Positions 28,985 to 40,900 of a DNA stretch of 44,287 bases are shown here, in pieces. The DNA is from Priapulus caudatus. Taxonomy: Eukaryota > Priapulida > Priapulimorpha > Priapulimorphida > Priapulidae. The first letter of the stretch is position 1. Each line of letters opens with the position of its first letter. Under the pieces are notes generated by a model. The model had not been told where the DNA came from. It made no database searches and was given only the letters and a program-made list of their open reading frames with translations. Both the position numbers and the translations under genes were made by a program. The stretch covers positions 65,682 to 109,968 of the forward strand of contig NW_014577552.1 in NCBI RefSeq assembly GCF_000485595.1, written 5' to 3'.

Positions 28985-31900
28985 CCCTCTCTCTCTCTCT
29001 TCTCTCTCTCTCTCTTCTCTGCTCTCTCGTCTCTCTCTCATCTTCTCTCTCGTCTCCTCTTCGCTCTCTCTCTCTTCTCTCTGCTCTCTCTGTCTCTCGC
29101 TCTCTCCCCGCTCTCGCTCTCGCTCTCGCTCTCCTCTGCTCTCATCCTCGCTTTCTTCTTCTCTCTCTCTCTCTCTATTTCTTTTTTTCTCTCTCTCTAT
29201 CTCTTTCTCTCGCTCTCTCTCTCATATTTTATTAAAACCTCCACCCATTATATTCATTACATAACATTTATCTATCTAGTCTCTATTTAGTTTGTATGGA
29301 TGAGTGAAGGAAATAAAAAAAAAGAATAAAACAAAAAGAAACTAGGTGATGTTCGAATGTGAATGCTGTCAGAGCAGGTGTATTAACTCGCGGGGTAGTA
29401 CAAGCTAAGGCTGCTTCCGTGTGTTTGTGTACAGCAGCAGACGAAACCTGTATATACATACAGACCAGCTGTTGTCGTCGGATATCGCCGATCAATCTAG
29501 ATTCGTATTAGTTGTTTGCAAACACGCGTGAGTGAGATTGCTGAGTGTAGTAGCTGCGAGTGAGATTGTACACACGTCAAGTGCTGTAGAGTCCGCCAGC
29601 ACAGATACGATGTTTGCTCATGTGGCCGTCTCTCTCTCGTGTTCCACAGGGCGCCTATGACCAGGTCGGAATACAGGCGGGCAGCATGCAGCAGCAGCAG
29701 CCCATGTCAGTCGGCATGCAGATGGCGCCACAGAATGTCCCGATGCAGCAGCAGCAGGTGGCGCCACCGCAGCAGCAGTACATGCGCACGCCGCAGCAGC
29801 AGATGGTCATGGGCGCCGGTTACCCACAGCAACAGCAGCAGCCTGGCATGGTGATGCAGCAGCAGCCGGCCATTGCCATGGCGCCACGGATGCCCGGCAA
29901 CCAGCGCATGATGCGCGGCCCGATGATGCAGCAGCAGCAGGTGATGAACGGGCCGCCGCGCGCGTTGGGTTACCCCCAGATGGCGTCGGCGGCGGCAGCG
30001 GCGCGTCTGCCAAGCAGCACATACGTGACTCCGCCGAAGCTCCACCACATCGACCAGGAGGCCGTGTACAGTGCCCCGAATGCGACGAGCGGCAGCGGCA
30101 GTGGCGCCCCTTGCCTGTCGAACGGCATGCAGGCGGGCGGCGGCAGCGGCTACTGGTCGCAGGCGAGCGTCGTGGGCAGCCCGCAGCCGGCGTACGCGAT
30201 ACAGGCGGCCCGCGTGGGCAGCCCGCAGCGCATGGGCTCGCCCGGCCCGCACATCGCCCCGCCGCAGCAGTGGCCGGCGGCGCCCCCTAACGGGCAGATG
30301 CCGCAGCCGAGCAGCGCGGCGGGGCAGGCGGTGAGCGGATACGCGCCGCAGTGCGACTACGCTCGCCCGGCAGTCAGCCAGCAGCAGTACCAGTACATGC
30401 AGCAGCAGCAGCAGCAGGGTGCGGGCGGGGGAATCTACGTCCAGTCGCCGCAGTCGAACCTGCTGCCGCCGCAGATGGCGAGCCCTGGTGGCCGCAATCG
30501 CACGCCGAGCGGACAGATGTACGCCGCCGGCTCGCAGCAGCAGCAGCCGGCGTACGCTCCAGCCGGCCAGCTCGCCGCGTCCAACTCAGGTGTCTACCAG
30601 CCGATGTCACCTATGCAAAACCCGAATACCTCACCGCACCACCAGCTGCAGCCGCAGTACTCGTCGCAGCAGCAGCGCGCCCCGCAGGGGTACCTGTCGC
30701 CGAATCGGCCATCGCCGGCGTCGCCGCTGCACCGTCCGACGCCGCCGCCGATGACGACGCCGCCGCCGTGCGCCGCCGGCGGTCTCACGCCGCCCCCGCC
30801 AGCCGCCTACGCGCCCCACCCGCAGTCTCAGGGAGCGGCGGGGGCGGGCGGCGGGAGCCTGCAGCAGCTGGAGCAGATGGTGGCGCCGGGCGGGGCGCGC
30901 GGCGCGGCTCCGAACCCGTTCCTGACGATCGTGCAGCCGTCGTCCGCTCCGCCGCCGCCGACCGCCACCTATACTCAAATGAACGCCGCGAAGGTGGCGC
31001 CAGCGTTGACGGCCGGCGGTGGCGGCGGCGCGTCGCAGCTCACGACTCTCGTCATTACGGTGACCCCCGGGAAGGGGGCGCCGGCTGCCGCAGCCACGCC
31101 GCCCGGGGGCGCCGACCTGCGGAACGTCAACCAGAACATAGCGCGCGAGATTCAGCAGTTGCGGCAGCAGATACAGCAGCTGCGGGGCGCGACAACGCCC
31201 GACCAGCCGAAGATCGATGAGCTGTCGACGCGCGTGAAGACGCTAGCCGCCCAGCTGCAGCACAACCTGCAGCGACAGCAGCCAGGGGGCGCCGCCGCTG
31301 CAGCGCCGGCCGGCCAGGTGAGCGGTTTTTACGGGGTCTGCGTGTTTGCATAAGTACATCCTATTTGCAGGGTGTCCTGCTTGCTAAATTGTCGTTTACT
31401 ACATTCGTGGAATGCGTGCTTGCGTCATGCCCGCAACTCGTACACGTGCAGATGCATGAACACGCATAATCACACATACGCACAAACATGCAAGCGCATG
31501 CACGCACGCACGCACGAACGCAGACATGCAAGCATATGCACAAAGATGTAAGAGCACGCACGCAAGCATGCACGCTGTAACGCACGCATGCAGACACTCA
31601 CGCACGCGAGCACGCTTGCGGGCACTCACGCACGCAGTAACGCACGCATGCAGACACTCACGCACTCAACTTTGCACGGGCGCATTACTTTAGAGAACAA
31701 TTTGAAATTTAGAGGAATCTTAAATTCAAACCTAGTGGTCCTGTGGACGTCTCTTTCTTTCTGCTTATTTCTACCCCTGCGACTGCTTTACACTGCACAC
31801 GACACACCCGACGATCACGGTCGGGCGGGCATTCAACTTGCCTTCACTAGCTACCGTATCTATCCCGTAGCGCAACGCGCCTCACCCTTCCGAGTATTAC

Positions 31901-34900
31901 AACAAGTTATGCGTCACAGGATCAGTTTTACAAGTACTCGTAAATATTTACTTCAATTGCTTCTCTCGCGATCCCGTAGAAACAGCGCACCTGTATTTGC
32001 ACCTAATCCTCGCGACTCGCGCTCGGTGCACGTTATTCCTCCCTTTCTGGCTTTCCTCCTCCCACTCGCTCTCACTTATTCCTCCCTTTCTGGCTTTCCT
32101 CCTCCCACTCGCTCTCACTTATTCCTCCCTTTCTGGCTTTCGCGTTCCTCCCTGCGCTCTCTCACTCGCTCATCCGACTTATTCCTCCCTTTCTGGCTTT
32201 CTTCTCTCCCTCCTCATCGTCACTTATTCCTCCCTTTCTGGCTTTCCTCCTCCCCCTCGCTCTCTCACTCGCTCTCACTTATTCCTCCCTTTCTGGCTTT
32301 CTTCCTCCTTCGCTCTCTCACTTATTCCTCCCTTTCTGACTTTCTTCCTCACCTTCGCTCTCTCACTCGCTCTCACTTATTCCTCCCTTTCTGGCTTTCC
32401 TCCTCCCACTCGCTCTCACTTATTCCTCCCTTTCTGGCTTTCCTCCTCCCCCTCGCTCTCTCACTCGCTCTCACTTATTCCTCCCTTTCTGGCTTTCCTC
32501 CTCCCCCGTCTCACTTATTCTCCTCCCCCGTCCGCTCTCTTCCTCGCTCTCATTATTGCCTCTGCTTCGGCTTTCTCCTGCCCCTATCCGCTCTGACTTA
32601 TTCCTCCCTTTCGTGGATTTCTTTCCCCCCTTCCGCTCCCTCACTCGCTCTCATTATTCCTCCTTCTGGCTTTCCTCCTCCCTTCCTCTGTTACTTATTT
32701 CCTACCTTCTGAGCTTTCTTCGCACGCCTTCGCTCCCTCACTCGCATCTCCATCTTATTCTCTCCCTTTCTGGCCTTTCCTCCCTAACCCCTTCGCTCTT
32801 ACTTATTCCTCCCTTTCTGGCATTTCCTCATCCCCTTCGCTCTCTCACGGTCGCTCTCACTCGTATTGCCTCCCTTTCTGGCTTCCTCCTCCCGCTTCGC
32901 TCTCACTTATTCCTCCTTTCTGGCTTTCCTCCTCCCCCTCGCTCTCTCACTCGCTCTCACTTATTCCTCCCTTTCTGACTTTCTTCCTCACCTTCGCTCT
33001 CTCACTCGCTCTCACTTATTCCTCCTTTCTGAAACCTTCTTCCTCCCTTTCGCTCTCTCACATCGCATCTCACTTATTCCTCCCTTTTCTGGCTGTTCTT
33101 ACCTCCCTGTTGGCTGTCGCTGGGCGCCCCTTCCTCTCATCACTCCGCTCTCACTTATCTCCCTTTCTGGCTTTCTTCCTCCCCTTCGTTCTCGTCACTC
33201 GCTGCTCATCTTATTCCCCCTTCTGGCTTTTTCCTCCGCCTCGCTCTCTCACTCGTCCTCCTCACTTTATTCCTCCCTTTCTGGCTTCTTCTCGCTACCC
33301 CCCCCTCTCGCTCTCTCGTCTGTCTCCTCGCGGTGACAGGTAAACGTGATGACTCATCGGGACCGGGACGGCCAGGGTGCAAAATTGAGTCCGAGTCAAT
33401 AGCTCCTGATTTGACTGAGTTAGACTCCCTTGATTGACATACTTGCAGCGAGTCCGTGGGCTCCCTGAAAATTCTGCTATATCTAACGCTAAGTGTGGGT
33501 TCTCAGAGCACGGTCAACCCCAAGGATTACCATGTTTTTCCAGCAATGTCCAAAAGAAGATGGCCAGACCCGTGCACCCCGCATGGAATCTTGTAAAATA
33601 CAAGCACCATGCGTGATTAAGATTGTTAGGATATCTGTTTGTCAGGATTTGGAATTTCAGACTGTGCGGACCTGCCTCCTCCATTTTGCTTGGCCGGACG
33701 TCCCCCCCCCCCTTCTTTCATAAGGACAAAGGGCGAGTCGTTGCAGCTCCCCTTGTTCAAAGTGTAAGTGGTCTACCCCTGGGACAGTGTCGGGCAGACC
33801 GGCTGGCGCCACCCGTCGCATCATCAGGACAGGTATGTGTTTTTCGCTGACCGTGCTGCTGCGTGGGCTGAATCTGCCATCAATGGCCTGCTGACCAGGT
33901 GTTGCTGCTGGCTGCTGGATATGGTTGTACAGAGACCTGCTGACGAGAGGTGGCGGCCGGCTTGCTGCTGCTTGTCGCTGCTTGGAGTGGACCGGGGACA
34001 GAGCTGGCTGCTGCGCTGCTGCGATCTTCTCTAGCTCACAAACAACATAACACTCAATTCCTACTAATCACCGTGCATGCATGTACGTACGTTGTCTGCA
34101 TAGCGTGCGTTGCCCGAGTGCGTTAACTGCTGTGCTAGGTGTGCTGAGTGGTGCCGTTGACTGTCTGCATGCGTGCATGCCTAAGATCGTTGAGTGGTGC
34201 CTGAGTGCGTTACGCGTGCGTGCCTAGTGATGTGAGTGCGTTGCGTGACTGCTGCATGCGTGCGTGCCTAGGTGCGCGAAGTGCCTGCATGCGTCGCTTG
34301 CGTGCGTGCGTGCCTGAGTGCGTCTACCTGGGCGCTGGCGTTACTAAGTGTGGGCCTAGGTGTGTGAGTGCGTGCGTGACCTGTCTGCATGCGTGCGTGG
34401 GCCTAGGTGCGCGAGTGCCTGCATGCGTGCTTGCGTGCCGTGCCGTGCTGAGTGCGTTTACTAGCGTGCGTGCCTAGGTGGCGTGGGAGTGCCTGCAGTG
34501 CGTGCTTTGCGCTGCGTGCGTGCCTGAGTACGTTATACTGGCGTTGCCGTGCCCTAGGTGCGTGGAGTGCCTGCATGCGTGCTTGCGTGCGTGAGTGTCT
34601 GCATGCAAGCGTGCTGCGTTTGCGTGAGTGTCTGCATGCATGCGTGCCTAGGTGGCGATGCAATGCCTGCATGGCGTGCAGTGCCTAAGTGCGTGAGTGC
34701 CTGCAGAGGCGTGCTTGCGTGCGTGAGTGTCTGCATGCATGCGTGCCTACGGTGGCGTGAGTGGTCTGCATGGCGTGCGTGCCTAGGTGCGTGAGTCCTG
34801 CAAGCGGCTTGGCGTGCGTGAAGTGTACTGCAAGTGCAAGCATGCTTTGCGTGCGATGAGTTGTCTTGCATGGCATGGGGGTGCCTAAGGTGGCGTGAAT

Positions 34901-37900
34901 GCCTGCATGCCGTGCTGTTCCCTAGGTGCGTGAGTGTCTGCAAGCGGCGTGGCCTAGGTGCGTGTAGTGCTGCAAGCGTGCTTGCCGTCGGCGTGAGTGT
35001 TCTGCATGCATGTGTGCCTCAGTGGCGATGAGTGCCTGCATGCAGTGTGTGCCTAGGTGCGTGAGTGCCTGCAATGCGTGCGTGGCCTCAGGTGCGTGAA
35101 GTCCTGCAAGCGGTGCCTCTCGTGGTGAGTGTCTGCAATGCGTGCATTGCCTAGGCGTGAGTGTCTGCATGCCGTGCGTGCCTAGGATGCGTGAGTGCCT
35201 GCAAGCGTGCAGTGGCCCTAGGTGCGTGAGTGTCGGCATGCGTGCTTGCCTAGGTGCAGTGCAGTGCCTGCAAGCGTGCGTGCCTAGGTGGCGTGAGTGT
35301 CTGCATGCGGCTTGCCTAGGTGGCGGAATGCCCCCATGCATGCGTGCTTGCCTAGGTGCGTGAGTGTCCTGCATGGCGTGCTTGCGCATAGGTCGTGTAG
35401 TGTCGTGCATGCGTGCTTGCCTAGGTGGTGAATGCCCTGCAAGCGTGCTTGCGTGGCGCGAAGTGTCTGCTATGCATGCGTGCCTTATGGTGGCGGGCGT
35501 GAGTGTCCTGCATGCCGTGCGTGGCCTAGGTGCGTGAGTCCCTGCAAGGCGATGCGTGCCAGTGCGTGATTGCTGCATGCGTGGCATTGCCGCTAGGTGC
35601 GTGAATGCCCTGCATGCGTGCTTGGCCTAAGGTGTGTGAGTGTCTGTCATGCGGCGTTACTGCAGTGCCGTGAGTGTCTGCATGCATGCGTGCTTAAGTG
35701 CTGTGAGTGGCCCTGCCAAGCGATGGCTTGCGTGCGTGAAGTGTCTGCATGCATGCGTGGCGCTAGGCGTGAATGCCATGCATGCGGCGTGCCTAGGTGG
35801 CGTGAGTGCTCTGCATGCGTGCGTTATGCGTTGCGTGAAGGTCTGCATGGCGTGCGTTACTGCTGCGTGAAGTGTCTGCATGCGTGACGTTACTGCGTGC
35901 GTGAGTGTCTGCATGCGTTGCGTGCCTAGGTGCGTGAGTGTCTGCATGCGCGTGCGTGCCTAGTGGCGTGACGTGCTGCATGCGTGCNTGTTGTCACGCG
36001 GTGTCATTTAATTTTGATTCGGACTGCGTATTGATACGTGCCGTGTGCTCACGCTGCCACAATGCTGTAGTCGGAATCCCTTCCATCGGATCGCCCATCT
36101 GTAGAGCAAACACCTGTATATTAAAGCACGGGTTCTCCCCAGGATAGAAATTGAAACATGGGAAGGGAGGGGGGAGAAGGGAGGAGAAACTAGGGGCGGG
36201 GAGCGTGTTTTTTTACCGTATCCCACTTAATTAATCGCGTAAAATCACCACCACACCATAGAACGGTATTTGGGGTTCTTGTATATATAAATGATAGCCC
36301 GAGTCCGTTTACAGTTAATGTTGTGTTTGGTACAGGTTAACTGTTTGTATTTTGTGTAGGCTGCAGTGCATGCGTGTAAACGGTACGAGTAGAACGCGTC
36401 GGTGGTCCTGGTCGAATCGGAAATCTCTTGACAGGTCGATCCCGCGGCTGTCAACTACTTTTATTGTGGTGGAATTTTAATGCGGGCGGAGTAATCAAAC
36501 GGGGCGCAACGATTGAAACGGGGGGAGTTTTGCCCAAACGAGGCGGGCCGGCGCACCGTTTGCGCAACGTAGGGAAACGCCTTGTAAAGGAGACCAACTT
36601 CCGTTTGAACGCTTTGTTGAACAGATACCAATCCACACTCCTCCCACCTCTCTGTGGTTTCTTATAGGTCTTTGTGGTTTCCATGGACTGTATTAGACCG
36701 ATAGACTGCAACTAGACGGTTAAAAAGTTTCTTCCTCCTTCTTCCGAAAATAAGGAATCGAAACCCAAGAAGGAGAAGAAGGTAAAGGAAAAGGAGGCCA
36801 AAGCCTCCGAAGGAAACCAAGGAGCCGAAGAAGAAGAAGAAGAAGAAAGGAGCCGGTGGTGAAGAAGCCAGCCGAGCCGAAGCAGATGTTTGTCTCATCA
36901 GCGTCGAAGCGTCGCGGGACCACGTCGTAAGTGCTTTCACGCCCGCGTCACGCGTTCGCACGTATGAGCAGCAACACCTGCATCAACATCATGTCAACCA
37001 ACGCAGCAGCACCCTGCATCAAACATGTCAACAATGCATCAATGTCAAACAACACAGCAACACCATGCATCAAACATCATGTCACAAATACACAGGCAGC
37101 ACCTGCATGCAATCGAAGCAACAAACACAGCAACACCTGCATCGCAACACCTCATGTCTAACAACGCACAGCACCTTGCAATCCAACATGGTCAACACAC
37201 GCAAGCACGCTGCCATCAACATCGCTCAACACTACGCAGCAGCAAGCCGCATCAACTATCGTCTCAACAACAGCAGCAGCACCTGCATCAACAATCATGT
37301 CACACAACACAGCAGCACCGCATCAAACATGTCAACAACATCAGCAACACGACATGCATCAACATGTCAAGCAATGCATCAATGTCAACAACACAGCAAC
37401 ACCGGCTGCATCAACCATGTCAAACAAGATCAACATGTAACAACGACGGCAGCAGACTGCATCCAACATGTCAACAATTGTCATCAATGTCAAAACAACA
37501 CAGCAGCACCTGCATCAACATGTCAACAATGTCATCAATGTCACAACACGGCAGCACCTGCATCAACATGTCAACAATGCATCAATGTTCAACAACACAG
37601 CAACAATCCTGCATCAACATGTCAACAAACTACAGCAGCACCTCATCAACAATGTCAACAACACAGCAGCACCCAAACACCAGGATCGAATGTTTTCTAT
37701 GGCCAAGCAGGTGAGCACACACGCACAGCACGCACACCACACATGCACACACTCATGTCACCGCAGTACACGCGCATGGCAATGCGCGCCATTCTGCACA
37801 TTGCGCGCCAACAAGCAACCATGCAGAAATGTATGTCGCACACACTCGACTAGCCATTGCACGCACGCGCGCCGATGTACACACAGCCTGTGACCTGTTC

Positions 37901-40900
37901 CAACTCCCCTTGCCCGCGCCTCTCACGTCGGAGATCGAAAAGGAAAGCTTTTTTGTTTCAGAAGGTTCCCTGCACGGGGGAAGCTTACGTTGAGACAAAT
38001 CTGTTGTTGACGTGGCTCTATGCTATGTGTGTGTGTGTGTGTGTTTGGGTGTGCGTGTTGTGTCTATTAATAACACTTGTCATATAAAGTTTCTATGATA
38101 AAAATGTTTGAATGCGAGTGGGAAGAATATCAGCGTGTGCGTGTTGGTGTGTCTGTGTTGGACGTGCGCAAGGCGCGAGGGTGTGGTGCGTGTGCGTGAT
38201 TGACGTGATGCTGTGTGTGTGGTTGGGCGGGGGAATGAGGTGAACAGGCTCCCGTTTCACCGCGGCGCACCGGCGGCAGATCGCCACGGTTACGCGTGAT
38301 GCTGTGTGGTGAGACCGCATGTTTTAGCGAACTGCGCTCAGGGCTAGAATTTTCAACCAGGCGGCAAAAAAACAAACAGCTTGGCGGTGCCCCTGCCTGA
38401 TGTGCCCGTGATGAGTTTTCGTTAATTGCACGTAGGTTTGTGTGCAGGCGGCTGTCCCAACGCCAAAAAGTAAAAGTGCCTTGATACACTTTTTGAAAAA
38501 AAATGTTAGTCTGCGCCCCTCCAATTTGGAACTGTAGGATTAGCTCTGGTGAATCCAAAATCAATATTTATCTTGCCCCAAAAATTTGACTCCTACCCTA
38601 GTTTCTAGTGTTGTTGACAGGTTGATGTAAGTGTTGCTGTGTTGTTGACATGTTGATGTAAGTGTTGCTGTGTTGTTGAACAGGTTGATGTAAGTGTTGC
38701 TCATTGTTGACAGTTGATGTAATGTTGCTGTGTGTTGACAGGTTGATGTAAGTGTTGCTGTAATGTAGACAGGTTGATGTAAAAGTGTTGCTGATTGTCT
38801 GACAGGTTGATGTAAGTGTTGCTGTATTGTTGACAGGTTGATGTAAGTGTTGCTGTGTGTTAGAACAGTTGATGCGTAAGTGTGCTGTGTTGTTGAACAG
38901 GTTGATTGTAAGTGTTGCTGTGGTTTGTTGACATCCGGAAGTTGATGTAAGTGGTTGGCGTACTTGTTGACAGGTTAATGTAAGTGTTGCTGTATTGTTG
39001 ACAGGTTGATGTAAGTGTTGCTGTGTTGTTGACAGTTGATGAAAGATGGGTTGCTGTATTGTATGACAGGTTGATCGTTAAGTGTTGCTGTGTGTTGACA
39101 GTTGATGTAAGCTGTTGCTGTGTTGTTGACAAGTTATGTAATGTTGGCTGTGTGTTGACAGGTTGATGTAAGTGTTGCTGTATTGTTGACTAGGTGATAA
39201 GTAAGTGTTGCGTGTTGTTGACGAGGTTGAATGAAGGTGTTTGGAAAAGAAGAAAAGCGACGGCGGCTTGGCTCGTCCGGCGACGAGGGTTCGGACGGAG
39301 ATATCAAGACGCCGCCTCCGTCTCCGAAAGATGGAGACGAAGTGTACATAGAGGTATGGTGCGGCTAGAGAGGGGTTGTAGCGTGACTAGGCTGTTACTG
39401 GGGAGAGAGGGGTTGTACTAAGATGTTGCGTGTACTGTGTACGTAAGGTGTAGGTGCGTTACAGTTGTAGCATGACTGAGATGATACCTGATGCTTGTGG
39501 CATGACTACGTTTCATGATGGTTTTTAATCTTGGTAAGGAAGTGCCGAAACGCGCAAGTGGCAAAGATCCATAGTTGATCTTGATAACAGGAGGAGGAAG
39601 GGCGTTTCCTGTGAAATTTTCCTTCCTATGAGTTGATTAATCGAGATCAGTTATGCTCCTACCCAGGGGCCCGTTGTCAGAAACAAAATTTATCTTAACA
39701 TTAGTCCTTAACATTAACGTTTTCTCTTAGACCGTTGACAGAAACGAAATGCGAAGACGAGAAAGAAAAATCGTAGCAGATTTCCTCATAACAAATACGA
39801 AACAAAAGTATGCACGACGTCTAGGAGAAATTGTTAATGTTAAGACTAATGTTAAGACTAATTTTGTTTCTGACAACGGGCCCCAGAAATGTCACTCAAT
39901 TAGCACCACGATAAATTTGTGTAGGTCGAATGTTTCGATTGTTAAAAGCAGACAATTGTAGTTTCCGCCGCGCTAAGCGCCCCCTGTCCGTGTGAAATTG
40001 CAACCGATTATCGCCAACACCCTGAGCACCCCCTGTCCGTGTGAAATTGCAACCGATTCTCACCGCCACCCTGAGCGCCCCCTGTCTGCGTGCCGATTCT
40101 CGCAGCTGTGCTAAGCGCGCCCCTGTCTGCGTGCTGATCTCGCTGCTGTGGCTAACGCCCCCTGTCTTGCGTGCTGATTCTCGCGGTGTGCTAAGCGGGC
40201 CCCCGTCTGCGTGTCCCGATTCTCGCTGCTGTGCTAAAGCCCCCTGTCTGCGTGCCGATTCTCGCTGCGGTGGCTAAGCGCCCCGCTGTCGCGTGCTGAT
40301 TCTCGCTGCTGTGCTAAGCGCCCCCTGTCTGCGTGCTGATTCTCGCTGCTGTGCTAAGCGCCCCCTGTCTGCGTGCCGATTCTCGCTGCTGTGCTAAGCG
40401 CCCCCTGTCTGCGTGCTGATTCTCGCTGGGCTGTGCTAAAGCCGCTCCCGACTGTCTGCGTGCTGATTCTCGCTGCTGTGCTAAAGCGCCCCCCTGTCTG
40501 CGTGCCGATTCTCGGAGCTGTGCATAAGGCGCCCTGATCTGCGTGACTGATTAACTCGCATGCTGTGGCTAAGGCCCCCTGTCTGCGTGCTGATCTCGCT
40601 GCAGGGGGGCGGTGTTAAAGCCGCCCCCTGTCTGCGTGCCGATATCTCGCTGCTGTGCTAAGCCGGCCCCCTGTCTGCGTGCTGATTCTCGCTGCTGTGC
40701 TAAGGCCCCCTGTTCGCGTGCGATTCTCGCTGCTGGACTAGCGCCCTGTTCGCGTCCGATTCTCAGCTGACTGTGCTACAGCGCGCCCCTGTCTGCGGCG
40801 GATTCTCGGCAGCATATAGATGCTAAAGCGCCGCCCTGTTGCGTGCTGATTCTGCAGCTGCTGCTAAGCGCCGACCCCGTCCTGCGAGTGCCGATCTCGC

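Noticed and set aside
28374-29290. Three ORFs of 245-296 codons, Ser/Leu-rich
   Set aside because: All lie over the (CT)n tract in intron 1.
31588-33336. 374-codon ORF rich in Ser/Leu/Pro
   Set aside because: It is the open reading of a pyrimidine-rich minisatellite whose period keeps one frame open.
33721-33831. Candidate CHD8 exon ending GGACAG|GTATGT
   Set aside because: The translation does not match the conserved basic helical segment expected at this place, and neither boundary is convincing.
34205-35947. Cys-rich ORFs such as MRACVP... and MQTLTHLGT... repeats
   Set aside because: They come from the 32-bp array and are too indel-broken to be a repeat protein gene.
36931-37893. Gln/His/Thr-rich ORFs resembling a prion-like protein
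   Set aside because: They read the 31-bp array. No splice or start support.
34080-39235. Repeat arrays as CRISPR
   Set aside because: Units are directly tandem without unique spacers, and the genome is animal.
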